From Williamwhitmania taraxaci (GTDB taxonomy: Bacteria > Bacteroidota > Bacteroidia > Bacteroidales > Williamwhitmaniaceae): a stretch of 64,000 nt of DNA. Position 1 is the first letter of the stretch. Each line of letters begins with the position of its first letter. The position numbers and the translations under genes were made by a program. This document shows positions 26,429-34,213 of the stretch, one piece after another. The notes below the pieces were generated by a model. It searched no databases. It was given only the letters and a program-made list of their open reading frames with translations, and had not been told where the DNA came from. The stretch is taken from positions 1 to 64,000 of the forward strand of contig NZ_FMYP01000011.1 of the NCBI RefSeq assembly GCF_900096565.1, written 5' to 3'.

Positions 26429-27715
26429 ATGTCACAATTCGAGCTTAAAATGCCTAAGATGGGCGAAAGCGTTGAGCAGGCAACCATCACTCGTTGGTTT
26501 GTAAAAGAAGGCGACACCATTGAAGAAGATGATGCTTTACTCGAAATTGCCACCGATAAGGTAGATTCCGAAATTCCATCACCTGTGGCCGGAACTGTAT
26601 TGAAGATTCTCTTTAAACAAGATGACTTAGTGCCGGTGGGTGCTGTTATTGCCCTCATCGGAGACAGTGCATCGTTGCCAGATGCCAAACCTGCTGCTGA
26701 ATCTACACCTGTTAGTCCAATTGTTAATCATGGAGTAGAACCTAAGCAGGACGGGTCAAAAGAGTTTAAATCGACCAAGTTCTATTCACCCCTAGTAAAG
26801 AATATGGCCAATCAAGAAAATATCTCTATTGAAGAGCTTGATGGTATCTCTGGAACCGGGAATGAAGGTAGGGTGAGGAAAGAGGATATCTTGACTTTCT
26901 TAACCAAACGAGGCAATGTTCCTCAGGCATTGAGCAATTCTGCGCCAACAAAATCGGATCAATCAGTAGCTCAAAAACAGCCAAAAGTAACGGTATCGTT
27001 AGGTGCAGAGGATACTATCATCGAGATGGATCGTATGCGCAAGCTTATTGCAGAGCATATGGTAAACTCCAAGAACATAGCCGCTCACGTTACTGCCATG
27101 GTGGAGGCTGATGTAACCAACTTGGTGGAGTGGCGCAATAAAAATAAGGATGCCTTTCAAAAGCGTTGCGGTACAAAACTCACGTTTATGCCAATGTTTA
27201 CAGAGGCTGTGGCCAAGGCATTGCGCGACTACCCAATGGTTAATTCTTCGGTTGATGGTGAGAGAGTGATTGTTCGAAAGCATGTTAACATTGGTATTGC
27301 CGTTGCACTCCCTTCAGGAAATCTTATTGTACCTGTAATCAGGGATGCCGATTTAAAAAATATTGGTGGTTTGGCTACCGATATAAATACTCTTGCTGAT
27401 AAGGCTCGTGAAAATAAGCTTTTGCCCGATGAAATTCAAGGTGGGACATTTACCATAACCAACTTTGGTTCGTTCCGCAATGTAATGGGAACTCCAATCA
27501 TCAACCAGCCTCAAGTGGCCATTTTAGCAACAGGTACTATTGAGAAGAAACCGGCTGTATTAGAAACTCAGTTTGGAGATATTATTGTGGTCAGGCAGAA
27601 AATGTTTTTATCGCTTTCATACGATCATCGTATTGTAGATGGCGCATTAGGTGGTGCCTTCATCCGAAAAATTGCAGATTACCTTGAACAATTCGACCCA
27701 TTAACCGCAATCTAG
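26429..27715 (+). CDS. 2-oxoacid dehydrogenase E2 (dihydrolipoyl acyltransferase)
   Basis: A 428-residue protein with one lipoyl domain (EIATDKVDSEIPSP, lipoylated K44), a peripheral subunit-binding domain near 118-155 (YSPLVKNMA, GRVRKEDI), and a C-terminal acyltransferase domain with the catalytic SYDHRIVDGALGG. It is the E2 core of a branched-chain-type or pyruvate-type dehydrogenase complex, transferring acyl groups to CoA. It leads an operon with the fused E1 gene 14 bp downstream and a flavodoxin gene. No E3 (dihydrolipoamide dehydrogenase) gene is in the window. Confidence 0.94.
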   Translation: MSQFELKMPKMGESVEQATITRWFVKEGDTIEEDDALLEIATDKVDSEIPSPVAGTVLKILFKQDDLVPVGAVIALIGDSASLPDAKPAAESTPVSPIVNHGVEPKQDGSKEFKSTKFYSPLVKNMANQENISIEELDGISGTGNEGRVRKEDILTFLTKRGNVPQALSNSAPTKSDQSVAQKQPKVTVSLGAEDTIIEMDRMRKLIAEHMVNSKNIAAHVTAMVEADVTNLVEWRNKNKDAFQKRCGTKLTFMPMFTEAVAKALRDYPMVNSSVDGERVIVRKHVNIGIAVALPSGNLIVPVIRDADLKNIGGLATDINTLADKARENKLLPDEIQGGTFTITNFGSFRNVMGTPIINQPQVAILATGTIEKKPAVLETQFGDIIVVRQKMFLSLSYDHRIVDGALGGAFIRKIADYLEQFDPLTAI

Positions 27716-27729
27716 AACAAATCGAAATC

Positions 27730-29778
27730 ATGGAAAAAAGAAATCAAAAACAATTTGGTATAAAACAAACTCCTAAGGAAACTTTGCGTCAATGGTTTTA
27801 CCTGATGACCCTTGGGCGTTCTCTCGACAATAAGGCTCCTAACTATTTAAAACAAGCATTGGGGTGGAGTTATCACGCACCGTATGCCGGACATGATGGA
27901 ATTCAGCTGGCTATAGGTCAGGCCTTTGATAAGGGGAAGGATCATCTTTTTCCCTACTATCGGGATATGCTAACGGCCATCTCAGCAGGACTTACCGCTG
28001 AAGAGATAATTTTAAATGGTATCAGTAAAGCAACTGACCCCGCTAGTGGGGGTCGGCATATGTCCAACCACTTTGCGAAACCTGAGTGGAATATCCATAA
28101 TACATCAAGCTGTACCGGGAACCATACACTTCATGCAGCAGGGGTAGGACGCGCCATAAAATACTACAAGCATATGGGCGTGGCCATTAGTTCGCAGGGC
28201 GAATCATCTGTTTCGGAGGGCTATGTTTATGAGGCGATTAATGGTGCCTCGAACGAAAAACTCCCCGTCATATTTGTATTTCAAGATAATGGCTATGGTA
28301 TTTCAGTCCCCAAGGCTGATCAAACAGCCAACCGAAAGGTAGCAAACAACTTTTCTGGATTTAAAAATATACGGATTTTCCATTGCAACGGAAAAGATGT
28401 TTTTGATTCCATGAATACAATGGCTGAAGCAAAGGTTTGGGTATTAGAAAACCAAATGCCTGCAATTGTTCAGGCCAACTGCGTTCGGATGCAAAGCCAT
28501 TCAAATTCCGATAGGCATGAGCTTTATCGGGATAAAGATGAGTTGAGTTATTCGACAGATAATGATCCGCTTGCTAAATTTCATCGTCTTTTAGTTAAGT
28601 ACGGCCGGTTTACAGAGGAAGAGCTTGCTGTCATTGAAGAGCAAGTTAAGGCAGAGGTTAAGGAAGCCCATAAGAAAGCAATGGCTGCTCCAGATCCCGC
28701 CCCTGCATCAATTTTTAACTTTGTGATGCCCGACGCGTACATTTCTGAAAAATTCCCGAATGGTTTACATCAGGAGCAAGGGGAGCCAATTAAGTTAATC
28801 GAGGCGATAAACCAAACGCTTAAAGAAGAGTTTCGTCACAATCCCGACACTTTTATATGGGGCCAAGATATGGCTAATAAAGAGAAGGGGGGTATCTTTA
28901 ATGTATCCAAAGGGATGCAACAGGAGTTTGGTCGCGAACGCGTTTTTAATGCTCCAATTGCAGAGGATTACATAATGGGTACTGCCAATGGGATGTCCCG
29001 TTTTAACGAAAAAATACGGATTGTTGTAGAAGGAGCAGAGTTCGCCGATTATTTCTGGCCTGCCATGGAGCAATATGTCGAATCTTCACACGACTATTGG
29101 AGGTCCAATGGAAAATTTTCACCTAACGTTACCATTCGCTTGGCATCAGGTGGTTACATTGGAGGCGGACTTTATCACTCTCAAAATATCGAAGGTGCAT
29201 TGGCTTCTATTCCAGGCGTGCGAATTGTCTATCCCTCTTTTGCCGATGATGCTGCCGGTTTATTGCGCTCAGCAATGCGCAGTAAGGGTTTAACTTTGTT
29301 TCTCGAACCAAAGGCACTATACAATGCGCCAAAAGCGGCAACGCCTATTCCTGAAGGATTCGAAGTTCCTTTTGGCAAGGCAAGGGTAAGGCGATTGGGG
29401 ACAGATATCTCAATTGTTACCTATGGGAATACCACCCATATGTGCATTGAAGCTGCTGAAATTCTCGAAAAAGAAATGGGTATTTCCATCGAGGTTATCG
29501 ATATACGCTCACTCATTCCACTCGATAAGGAGACTATCCTAACCTCGATTAAAAAAACGAATAAAGTTCTTGTTGTTCATGAAGACAAGGTGTTCGGCGG
29601 ATTTGGAGGAGAGTTAGCCTCTGTTATTTCAGATGAAGCATTCGAGTTTCTGGATGCCCCCGTTAAGCGGATTGGTTCCACTTATACTCCGGTCGGTTTT
29701 AATCGGATTCTCGAAGCGGCCATCTTACCCAATACCGAAAAGATTATAGCAGCATTAAAAGAACTGAGTAAATATTAA
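27730..29778 (+). CDS. 2-oxoacid dehydrogenase E1, fused alpha and beta subunits (branched-chain type)
   Basis: A 682-residue fusion of E1 alpha (about 1-330; thiamine diphosphate region with SSQGESSVSEG and QDNGYGIS) and E1 beta (about 345-682; PIAEDYIMG, GGYIGGGLYHSQ, LIPLDKETI). It decarboxylates a 2-oxo acid, most likely branched-chain, and passes the acyl group to the E2 encoded just upstream. At the usual Mg-binding Asp of the GDG-type motif this protein has Glu (E158); that may be normal for this fused subfamily. It is co-transcribed with E2 and flavodoxin. Confidence 0.92.
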   Translation: MEKRNQKQFGIKQTPKETLRQWFYLMTLGRSLDNKAPNYLKQALGWSYHAPYAGHDGIQLAIGQAFDKGKDHLFPYYRDMLTAISAGLTAEEIILNGISKATDPASGGRHMSNHFAKPEWNIHNTSSCTGNHTLHAAGVGRAIKYYKHMGVAISSQGESSVSEGYVYEAINGASNEKLPVIFVFQDNGYGISVPKADQTANRKVANNFSGFKNIRIFHCNGKDVFDSMNTMAEAKVWVLENQMPAIVQANCVRMQSHSNSDRHELYRDKDELSYSTDNDPLAKFHRLLVKYGRFTEEELAVIEEQVKAEVKEAHKKAMAAPDPAPASIFNFVMPDAYISEKFPNGLHQEQGEPIKLIEAINQTLKEEFRHNPDTFIWGQDMANKEKGGIFNVSKGMQQEFGRERVFNAPIAEDYIMGTANGMSRFNEKIRIVVEGAEFADYFWPAMEQYVESSHDYWRSNGKFSPNVTIRLASGGYIGGGLYHSQNIEGALASIPGVRIVYPSFADDAAGLLRSAMRSKGLTLFLEPKALYNAPKAATPIPEGFEVPFGKARVRRLGTDISIVTYGNTTHMCIEAAEILEKEMGISIEVIDIRSLIPLDKETILTSIKKTNKVLVVHEDKVFGGFGGELASVISDEAFEFLDAPVKRIGSTYTPVGFNRILEAAILPNTEKIIAALKELSKY

Positions 29779-29788
29779 ACGATAAAGG

Positions 29789-30295
29789 ATGAAAAAAATA
29801 GGTGTTTTTTATAGCTTTCGTTCCATCAAAACCGCTAAGATTGCCGATATAATTGTTGAAAAATTCGGCAAGGATAAGGCGGTGGCTGTTGATGTTGATC
29901 ATGCATGGGAAAAAGATTTTCTAGCATACGATAAATTAATATTTGGGGTTCCAACTTGGTTCGATGGAGAGTTACCAAGCTATTGGGATGAGTTAATTCC
30001 AATGCTCGAGGATATTGATTTTAAGGGCAAAAAGGTGGCAGTCTTTGGCAATGGAAACCAAAAAGATTATGGCGAAAATTTTGGCGATGCCGTGGGCATC
30101 ATGGCTGAGATAATAAAATCTGCAGGTGCCGAGGTTATAGGTTTTACGTCCACGGAGGGCTACTCCTTTGAATCCTCTAAGGCCGATATGGGCAACGAAC
30201 AGTTTTGCGGACTAATACTCGATTTTGAAAATCAAATCAAACTAAACCTTCCGAGGATCGAACAGTGGGTTGATCATTTAAAACGTGAGATTTAA
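29789..30295 (+). CDS. fld: Flavodoxin
   Basis: A 168-residue flavodoxin-fold protein of the long-chain type. The FMN-stacking regions are recognisable (VPTWFDGELPSYWDE and GNGNQKDYGENFGDA with Tyr). The N-terminal phosphate-binding loop reads YSFRSIKTAKIA, lacking the usual Gly and Thr pattern, so FMN binding may be altered. It ends the E2-E1 operon, 10 bp after E1, and may accept or donate electrons in 2-oxoacid metabolism or act under iron limitation. A stable hairpin follows. Confidence 0.85.
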   Translation: MKKIGVFYSFRSIKTAKIADIIVEKFGKDKAVAVDVDHAWEKDFLAYDKLIFGVPTWFDGELPSYWDELIPMLEDIDFKGKKVAVFGNGNQKDYGENFGDAVGIMAEIIKSAGAEVIGFTSTEGYSFESSKADMGNEQFCGLILDFENQIKLNLPRIEQWVDHLKREI

Positions 30296-30320
30296 TATTG
30301 TAAAGTATTCGTTTAAGCAT

Positions 30321-30356
30321 ATCACCCCTTACAAATAATCATTTGCAAGGGGTGAT
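30321..30356 (+). terminator. Long hairpin after the flavodoxin gene
   Basis: ATCACCCCTT/AAGGGGTGAT (10 bp) and CAAAT/ATTTG (5 bp) with one internal mismatch and an AATC loop make a long stable stem. No T-run follows, so it may be an mRNA-stabilising or partial terminator structure rather than a classical terminator. Confidence 0.6.
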
Positions 30357-30480
30357 TTGCTAAAATACCTTTCACAATTTGATTTTAATCCCTATTTTTA
30401 CCAGTGGTGTTGTTATACCCAACTTTATATTTACATTCGTTCGTTATATTTCCCAAGAATAGAAACATAATATTTAAGAT

Positions 30481-30870
30481 ATGAGTCCATATGTTGTTCA
30501 AGGAACAGGTGAAACTCCTGGTGTTGTTTTAGATAAAGAGGTAGGCCGATTCGAGTTCACAGGCAAGTCATTACCTGAAGATGCGAAAGAGTTTTATGGT
30601 CCAATTTTGGCTTGGTTTGACGAATACTCAACGGCCACAAATCCGCAAACCATTTTAAAAATGAAAATGGATTATTTTAACACCGCCTCGTCCAAAATGC
30701 TCCTTGAAGTATTCGAACGTATAAAAACCTTGCACGAAGCTGGAAGTAAGGTAGTAATTGAGTGGCATTATCATGAAGATGATGAAGATATGTATGATGC
30801 TGGCCAAGATTATTCCGATATGATCGGGGTTCCCTTTGAATTTGTTAGTCACCAACAAGCAATGGCCTAA
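30481..30870 (+). CDS. SiaC family regulatory phosphoprotein, paralog 1
   Basis: A 129-residue DUF1987/SiaC protein. The phosphorylation motif YFNTASSK places Thr at T68, the same number as the phosphorylated Thr68 of Pseudomonas aeruginosa SiaC. In that system the SiaB kinase phosphorylates SiaC, the SiaA phosphatase reverses it, and unphosphorylated SiaC binds and activates the diguanylate cyclase SiaD. None of these partners is in the window. It is the first of three tandem paralogs, after a long hairpin that follows a flavodoxin gene. Confidence 0.88.
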   Translation: MSPYVVQGTGETPGVVLDKEVGRFEFTGKSLPEDAKEFYGPILAWFDEYSTATNPQTILKMKMDYFNTASSKMLLEVFERIKTLHEAGSKVVIEWHYHEDDEDMYDAGQDYSDMIGVPFEFVSHQQAMA

Positions 30871-30909
30871 TTTTATATTAAACTTAATATCAATTAGATA
30901 GAAGGAGTG

Positions 30910-31302
30910 ATGAGGGCGATATTTATTGAAGAGTCAGGTTCCACCCCTAAAATCGAATTAGATAGGGATTCTGGCGTTTTTAGAATTGTTGGTAAATCGT
31001 TTCCTGAAGATGTAAAAAGTTTTTACATTCCGGTGATTGATTGGATTCAGCAATATGTACAAGATCCTAATAATGAAACGCTGTTTGAATTTTCCTTAGA
31101 GTATTTTAATACTGCATCTTCCAAAATGCTCCTTGTTATGCTCAGTCAACTAAAGGAGATACAAAAACAAGAAAAGAAAATAACCGTTCTCTGGCGATAT
31201 CCGGAGAACGATATTGAGATTGAGGATGCCGGCATAGAGTTCAGTGAGGTAATTAATATCCCATTCATTTTCCGTAGGGTATCCAATAGTTCTACTCTTT
31301 AG
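30910..31302 (+). CDS. SiaC family regulatory phosphoprotein, paralog 2
   Basis: A 130-residue DUF1987/SiaC paralog with YFNTASSK intact (T68 from the ATG at 30910). That ATG is preferred over a GTG one codon upstream because AAGGAG lies just before it at a short but usable spacing. It lies 39 bp after paralog 1 and 10 bp before paralog 3, so all three probably share one transcript. Its target is unknown. It has diverged from paralog 1 outside the phosphosite. Confidence 0.87.
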   Translation: MRAIFIEESGSTPKIELDRDSGVFRIVGKSFPEDVKSFYIPVIDWIQQYVQDPNNETLFEFSLEYFNTASSKMLLVMLSQLKEIQKQEKKITVLWRYPENDIEIEDAGIEFSEVINIPFIFRRVSNSSTL

Positions 31303-31312
31303 ATTTTTTCCG

Positions 31313-31717
31313 ATGAAAGACTTAAACATTCCTGCCACAAAAAATACACCCAGTATTATTTACGATCCAAAGTGTGGAGTTCTCGCAATCAAAGGTGTAT
31401 GTCATCCCGAAAATGTAAAAGATGTATTTTTCCCGGTATTTGAATGGATTGATGAAATGAGCCAAGGGGATAGTGTATTCCCCAATGGTGTTTTTCGGGT
31501 TCATTTCTTTTTTCGGTATCTTAATTCTGCTTCACTTAAATATGTTGCAATGTTCTTGCAAAAGCTGAATCTGCTTGCATTGAATGAGATCCCAGTGGAA
31601 GTGGAGTGGCAATATGAGGCCGATGATGAGGATATGAAAGAGACCTGCCAAGAACTTTTTTCTTTTCTGGAACTAAAATTGAAATATTCACTAATTACGA
31701 TTCCTTTTGAAAACTAA
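31313..31717 (+). CDS. SiaC family regulatory phosphoprotein, paralog 3 (altered phosphosite)
   Basis: A 134-residue, more diverged DUF1987/SiaC paralog. The conserved YFNTASSK block reads YLNSASLK, so the phosphoacceptor Thr is Ser (S72) and the second Ser is Leu. It may be phosphorylated by a different kinase, or not at all, and could act as a constant-state partner or decoy. It closes the three-gene tandem array; the tRNA-Lys terminator palindrome lies about 100 bp downstream. Confidence 0.82.
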   Translation: MKDLNIPATKNTPSIIYDPKCGVLAIKGVCHPENVKDVFFPVFEWIDEMSQGDSVFPNGVFRVHFFFRYLNSASLKYVAMFLQKLNLLALNEIPVEVEWQYEADDEDMKETCQELFSFLELKLKYSLITIPFEN

Positions 31718-31821
31718 TACATCATCTAGTATTCGTAGTCAGTTTACATCCACTCCAAAAATACCTATTTCCAGATCCTTCTACTATATCTGATTTTTGG
31801 TGTCTAAAATTGGGAGTAATA

Positions 31822-31861
31822 ACAAAAAAAGAGACAATCAATTGATTGTCTCTTTTTTTGT
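31822..31861. terminator. 40-bp perfect palindrome, terminator of tRNA-Lys and possibly of the siaC array
   Basis: Every base from 31822 to 31861 pairs with its mirror, giving 20-bp arms with a GAGACAATCAA/TTGATTGTCTC core and flanking A and T runs. It works as an intrinsic terminator on both strands. Its right end coincides with the discriminator base of the minus-strand tRNA-Lys gene. Confidence 0.88.
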
Positions 31862-31933
31862 GATCTCGCTGGGGTTCGGACCCAGGACCCCATCCTTAAA
31901 AGGGATGTGCTCTACCAACTGAGCTACGAAATC
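31861..31933 (-). tRNA. tRNA-Lys (anticodon TTT)
   Basis: 73-nt cloverleaf on the minus strand. The acceptor stem is GATTTCG/CGAGATC, with D arm AGCTCAGTTGGTAGAGC, anticodon loop CTTTTAA (anticodon TTT) and T arm GGGTTCGGACCC-type pairing. No CCA is encoded. A promoter lies upstream and a 40-bp palindromic terminator directly downstream. Confidence 0.95.
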
Positions 31934-32310
31934 ATTACTGTTTTTCCTTTTTGGCGATGCAAAGATACGGAAAAATATTTCTATTCTGCAAGTCTATAAC
32001 CTAATATTTATTGGTATTTTATTTATTTTGTTGAGATTCAGTTTACTAAAAAGTGATTTTTTTTGCCTAAACCATTTATCTCTTGAAAAAGTCCTGTCTG
32101 GTAATGAATTTTGTGGAAAATATAGCTCCTCTTTTCATATCTCCCTTCAAAAAGAATTATCGCTACAATTCGATAATAATCTGGATGGTCCTATTGACCC
32201 TATTGTTGTAACAAAATATTTCCTTTGAATGGTTTGGCGCTAATCTTTGTTATTACTACTATTGCTTGATATTTTTGGTGAGCCCATAATTATGGCTGCT
32301 TTCTACTTTA
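31934..32310. other. Intergenic region between tRNA-Lys and SDR genes
   Basis: About 377 bp, AT-rich. It holds the tRNA-Lys promoter on the minus strand. A 66-codon frame at 32028-32228 shows no family resemblance and is not called. No repeat is seen. Confidence 0.5.
31960..31992 (-). promoter_or_regulatory. Promoter of tRNA-Lys
   Basis: On the minus strand TATCTTTG (31960-31967) is a perfect -7 box, and CTTG (31989-31992) lies 21 bp upstream as a -33 core. The tRNA starts 27 bp downstream of the -7 box. Confidence 0.7.
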
Positions 32311-33147
32311 TTGGGAATGAAAATGAGAAACGGTATGGATTATTTGGGAAAAGTTGTGGTGATAACAGGAGCTTCCTCGGGAATAGGAATGGCTTGTGCC
32401 TATGAATTTGGGAGGAGAGGTGCTAAGGTTGCGTTAGGAGCTCGAAGTATTGAAGAACTTAAACGTATTCAAACCGATTTGGAATCGAATGGTATCTCTT
32501 GCTTCGTTTCTATGGTTGATGTAAGCAATGAATCAGATTGTAAGCAGTTTGCCTTGGACGTTTACACCGCTTTTGGGAAAGTTGATGTGCTCATTAATAA
32601 CGCAGGGATTTCAATGCGTGCGCTTTTTAGCGATGTTGATTTAAGCGTGTTGCACAAACTAATGGATGTAAATTTCTGGGGAACCGTTTACTGCACAAAA
32701 TATTTTTATGCCTATTTGCTTAAAGCGAAGGGAAGCATTGTTGGTGTATCTTCAGTTGCCGGAATTCATGGTCTTCCTGCTCGGACAGGATATAGCGCCT
32801 CTAAATTCGCTATGCAGGGCTTTTTGGAGACTATTCGAATTGAGAATTTGCACCAAGGGCTCCATGTAATGGTTGTTGCACCAGGTTTTACCGCATCTAA
32901 TGTGCGAAAGAGCGCTCTTACTGCCGATGGAACCAACCAAGGAGAATCGCCTAGAGAGGAGACTAATATGATGACCTCCGAAGAGGTTGCCCACCGCATA
33001 GCAAATGGTGTCATCGCTCGAAAGAGACAGCTTGTAATGACTTTTGAGGGGAAGGCAACCCTTATCCTGAAAAAGTTTCTTCCTCGTTTGTTAGATCGAA
33101 TTGTTTATAACCATATGGCCAAGGAGCCCAATTCTCCTTTTAAATAA
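32311..33147 (+). CDS. Short-chain dehydrogenase/reductase
   Basis: A 278-residue SDR with ITGASSGIG, NNAGIS, the catalytic Ser in VGVSSVAG and YSASK. It has a C-terminal extension (KATLILKKFLPRLLDRIVY) seen in membrane-associated SDRs such as DHRS7-like or 17-beta-HSD-type enzymes. The start could be the Met at 32335 (MDYLGK), eight codons in. It is followed 8 bp later by a thioesterase and then a DUF4252 lipoprotein, so it is likely an operon linked to acyl or lipid metabolism. The substrate is unknown. Confidence 0.88.
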   Translation: MGMKMRNGMDYLGKVVVITGASSGIGMACAYEFGRRGAKVALGARSIEELKRIQTDLESNGISCFVSMVDVSNESDCKQFALDVYTAFGKVDVLINNAGISMRALFSDVDLSVLHKLMDVNFWGTVYCTKYFYAYLLKAKGSIVGVSSVAGIHGLPARTGYSASKFAMQGFLETIRIENLHQGLHVMVVAPGFTASNVRKSALTADGTNQGESPREETNMMTSEEVAHRIANGVIARKRQLVMTFEGKATLILKKFLPRLLDRIVYNHMAKEPNSPFK

Positions 33148-33155
33148 TAGACCCC

Positions 33156-33578
33156 ATGCTAGCTAATAGGACTGAATTCCGAGTAAGGTATGGCGAAACC
33201 GATCAAATGGGGATTGTACATCATTCCGTTTACCCTCTCTACTTCGAAATGGGCCGAACTGAACTTTTTCGCCAGATTGGCTATCCGTATGGCGAGATGG
33301 AAAAGATGGGAATTATTATGCCTCTTAACGAATTGAAGGTAAAATACATTAATCCAACTCATTACGATGATTTGCTGATTGTTGAAACAACCATTACAAA
33401 CTTTTCACCCGTAAAGGTTGTATTCTCCTATCGGATTATTAATTTGATAGGTAAACTATTTACTACTGGGGAGACTACCCTCGTGTGTGTTCACAAAATT
33501 ACTGGAAAGCCAGGAAGATTACCCCTTGATATCTACACTATGATAAATAGTCTTTTTTCAGATGGCAACGCTCTATAG
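33156..33578 (+). CDS. Hot-dog acyl-CoA thioesterase (YbgC/FcbC-like)
   Basis: A 140-residue hot-dog fold protein of the 4-hydroxybenzoyl-CoA thioesterase type. RYGETDQMGIVHH contains the catalytic Asp (D16) and the following His of the family motif. It hydrolyses acyl-CoA esters in the cytosol. The gene starts 8 bp after an SDR gene and overlaps the next lipoprotein gene by 17 bp, so the three are probably co-expressed. The natural acyl chain is unknown. Confidence 0.9.
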   Translation: MLANRTEFRVRYGETDQMGIVHHSVYPLYFEMGRTELFRQIGYPYGEMEKMGIIMPLNELKVKYINPTHYDDLLIVETTITNFSPVKVVFSYRIINLIGKLFTTGETTLVCVHKITGKPGRLPLDIYTMINSLFSDGNAL

Positions 33579-34092
33579 GTCTTTTTGTTTGATTTTTCTT
33601 GTCGGCATTCTTGGTTCATGTTCGAAAAAGGAACCTAGTCTTGAGAGCCTGATTAGTCATCTACGAAAGGATTTTTCAAATGAACACTTCTCCATTGCCC
33701 CATCGATGGCCTCTGTTTTTATCGATGAGACCTTGCCAGGTGGTTCTGAACTTAAAGCATTGATGGATGATCTAACTTCAATGGAGGTAATTGTTATTTC
33801 GCCTAATCATGGCAAAGCGGATAAAGGATTGGACCTTTTTAAAATAATAAATCGCCGATTAAGAAAGCAGGATTTGACTCTTTTGGGTCAATTCAGATCC
33901 GAGAAGGAAACCGTTGATGTCTGGATCGTTAAAATTGGCGAAATTACTGATTTGATGGTGGTTAATCAGAGCGAATCCTATCTGTATTTGGTTCACTTTA
34001 AGGGTACTATCAACGAAGATAATATTCGAGCACTGTTGCATCCCGAAAATAGGCCTATTTTGGAATACCTGTACAGGTTAAAAGCAAACTAG
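33562..34092 (+). CDS. DUF4252 family lipoprotein
   Basis: A 176-residue lipoprotein; the signal peptide ends in ILGSC with lipidated C20. The remaining part, including ISHLRKDFSNEHF and a C-terminal ENIRALLHPENRP, fits DUF4252, a Bacteroidetes family encoded near sigma/anti-sigma or envelope genes. It overlaps the thioesterase gene by 17 bp, which indicates translational coupling. No catalytic residues are known. It is probably anchored to the outer or inner membrane on the periplasmic side. Confidence 0.8.
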   Translation: MATLYRSFCLIFLVGILGSCSKKEPSLESLISHLRKDFSNEHFSIAPSMASVFIDETLPGGSELKALMDDLTSMEVIVISPNHGKADKGLDLFKIINRRLRKQDLTLLGQFRSEKETVDVWIVKIGEITDLMVVNQSESYLYLVHFKGTINEDNIRALLHPENRPILEYLYRLKAN

Positions 34093-34154
34093 CCAGGCTT
34101 TACTCAGTTACAAATTCTCATGCCAACTAATCGAACTATATATATAGCGATCAT

Positions 34155-34188
34155 TTTGGTTTTTTCTCCGAAAAATCGTTTATGTTTG
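34155..34188 (+). promoter_or_regulatory. Promoter of the 34.2-kb lipoprotein gene
   Basis: TTTG (34155-34158), a 22-bp spacer and TATGTTTG (34181-34188) form a Bacteroidetes promoter 25 bp before the ATG. Confidence 0.65.
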
Positions 34189-34213
34189 TATAGTAAAATA
34201 AATTCTACAGAAT

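Noticed and set aside
32028-32228. 66-codon frame between tRNA-Lys and the SDR gene
   Set aside because: No family resemblance and no ribosome-binding site; the composition is like intergenic AT-rich DNA.
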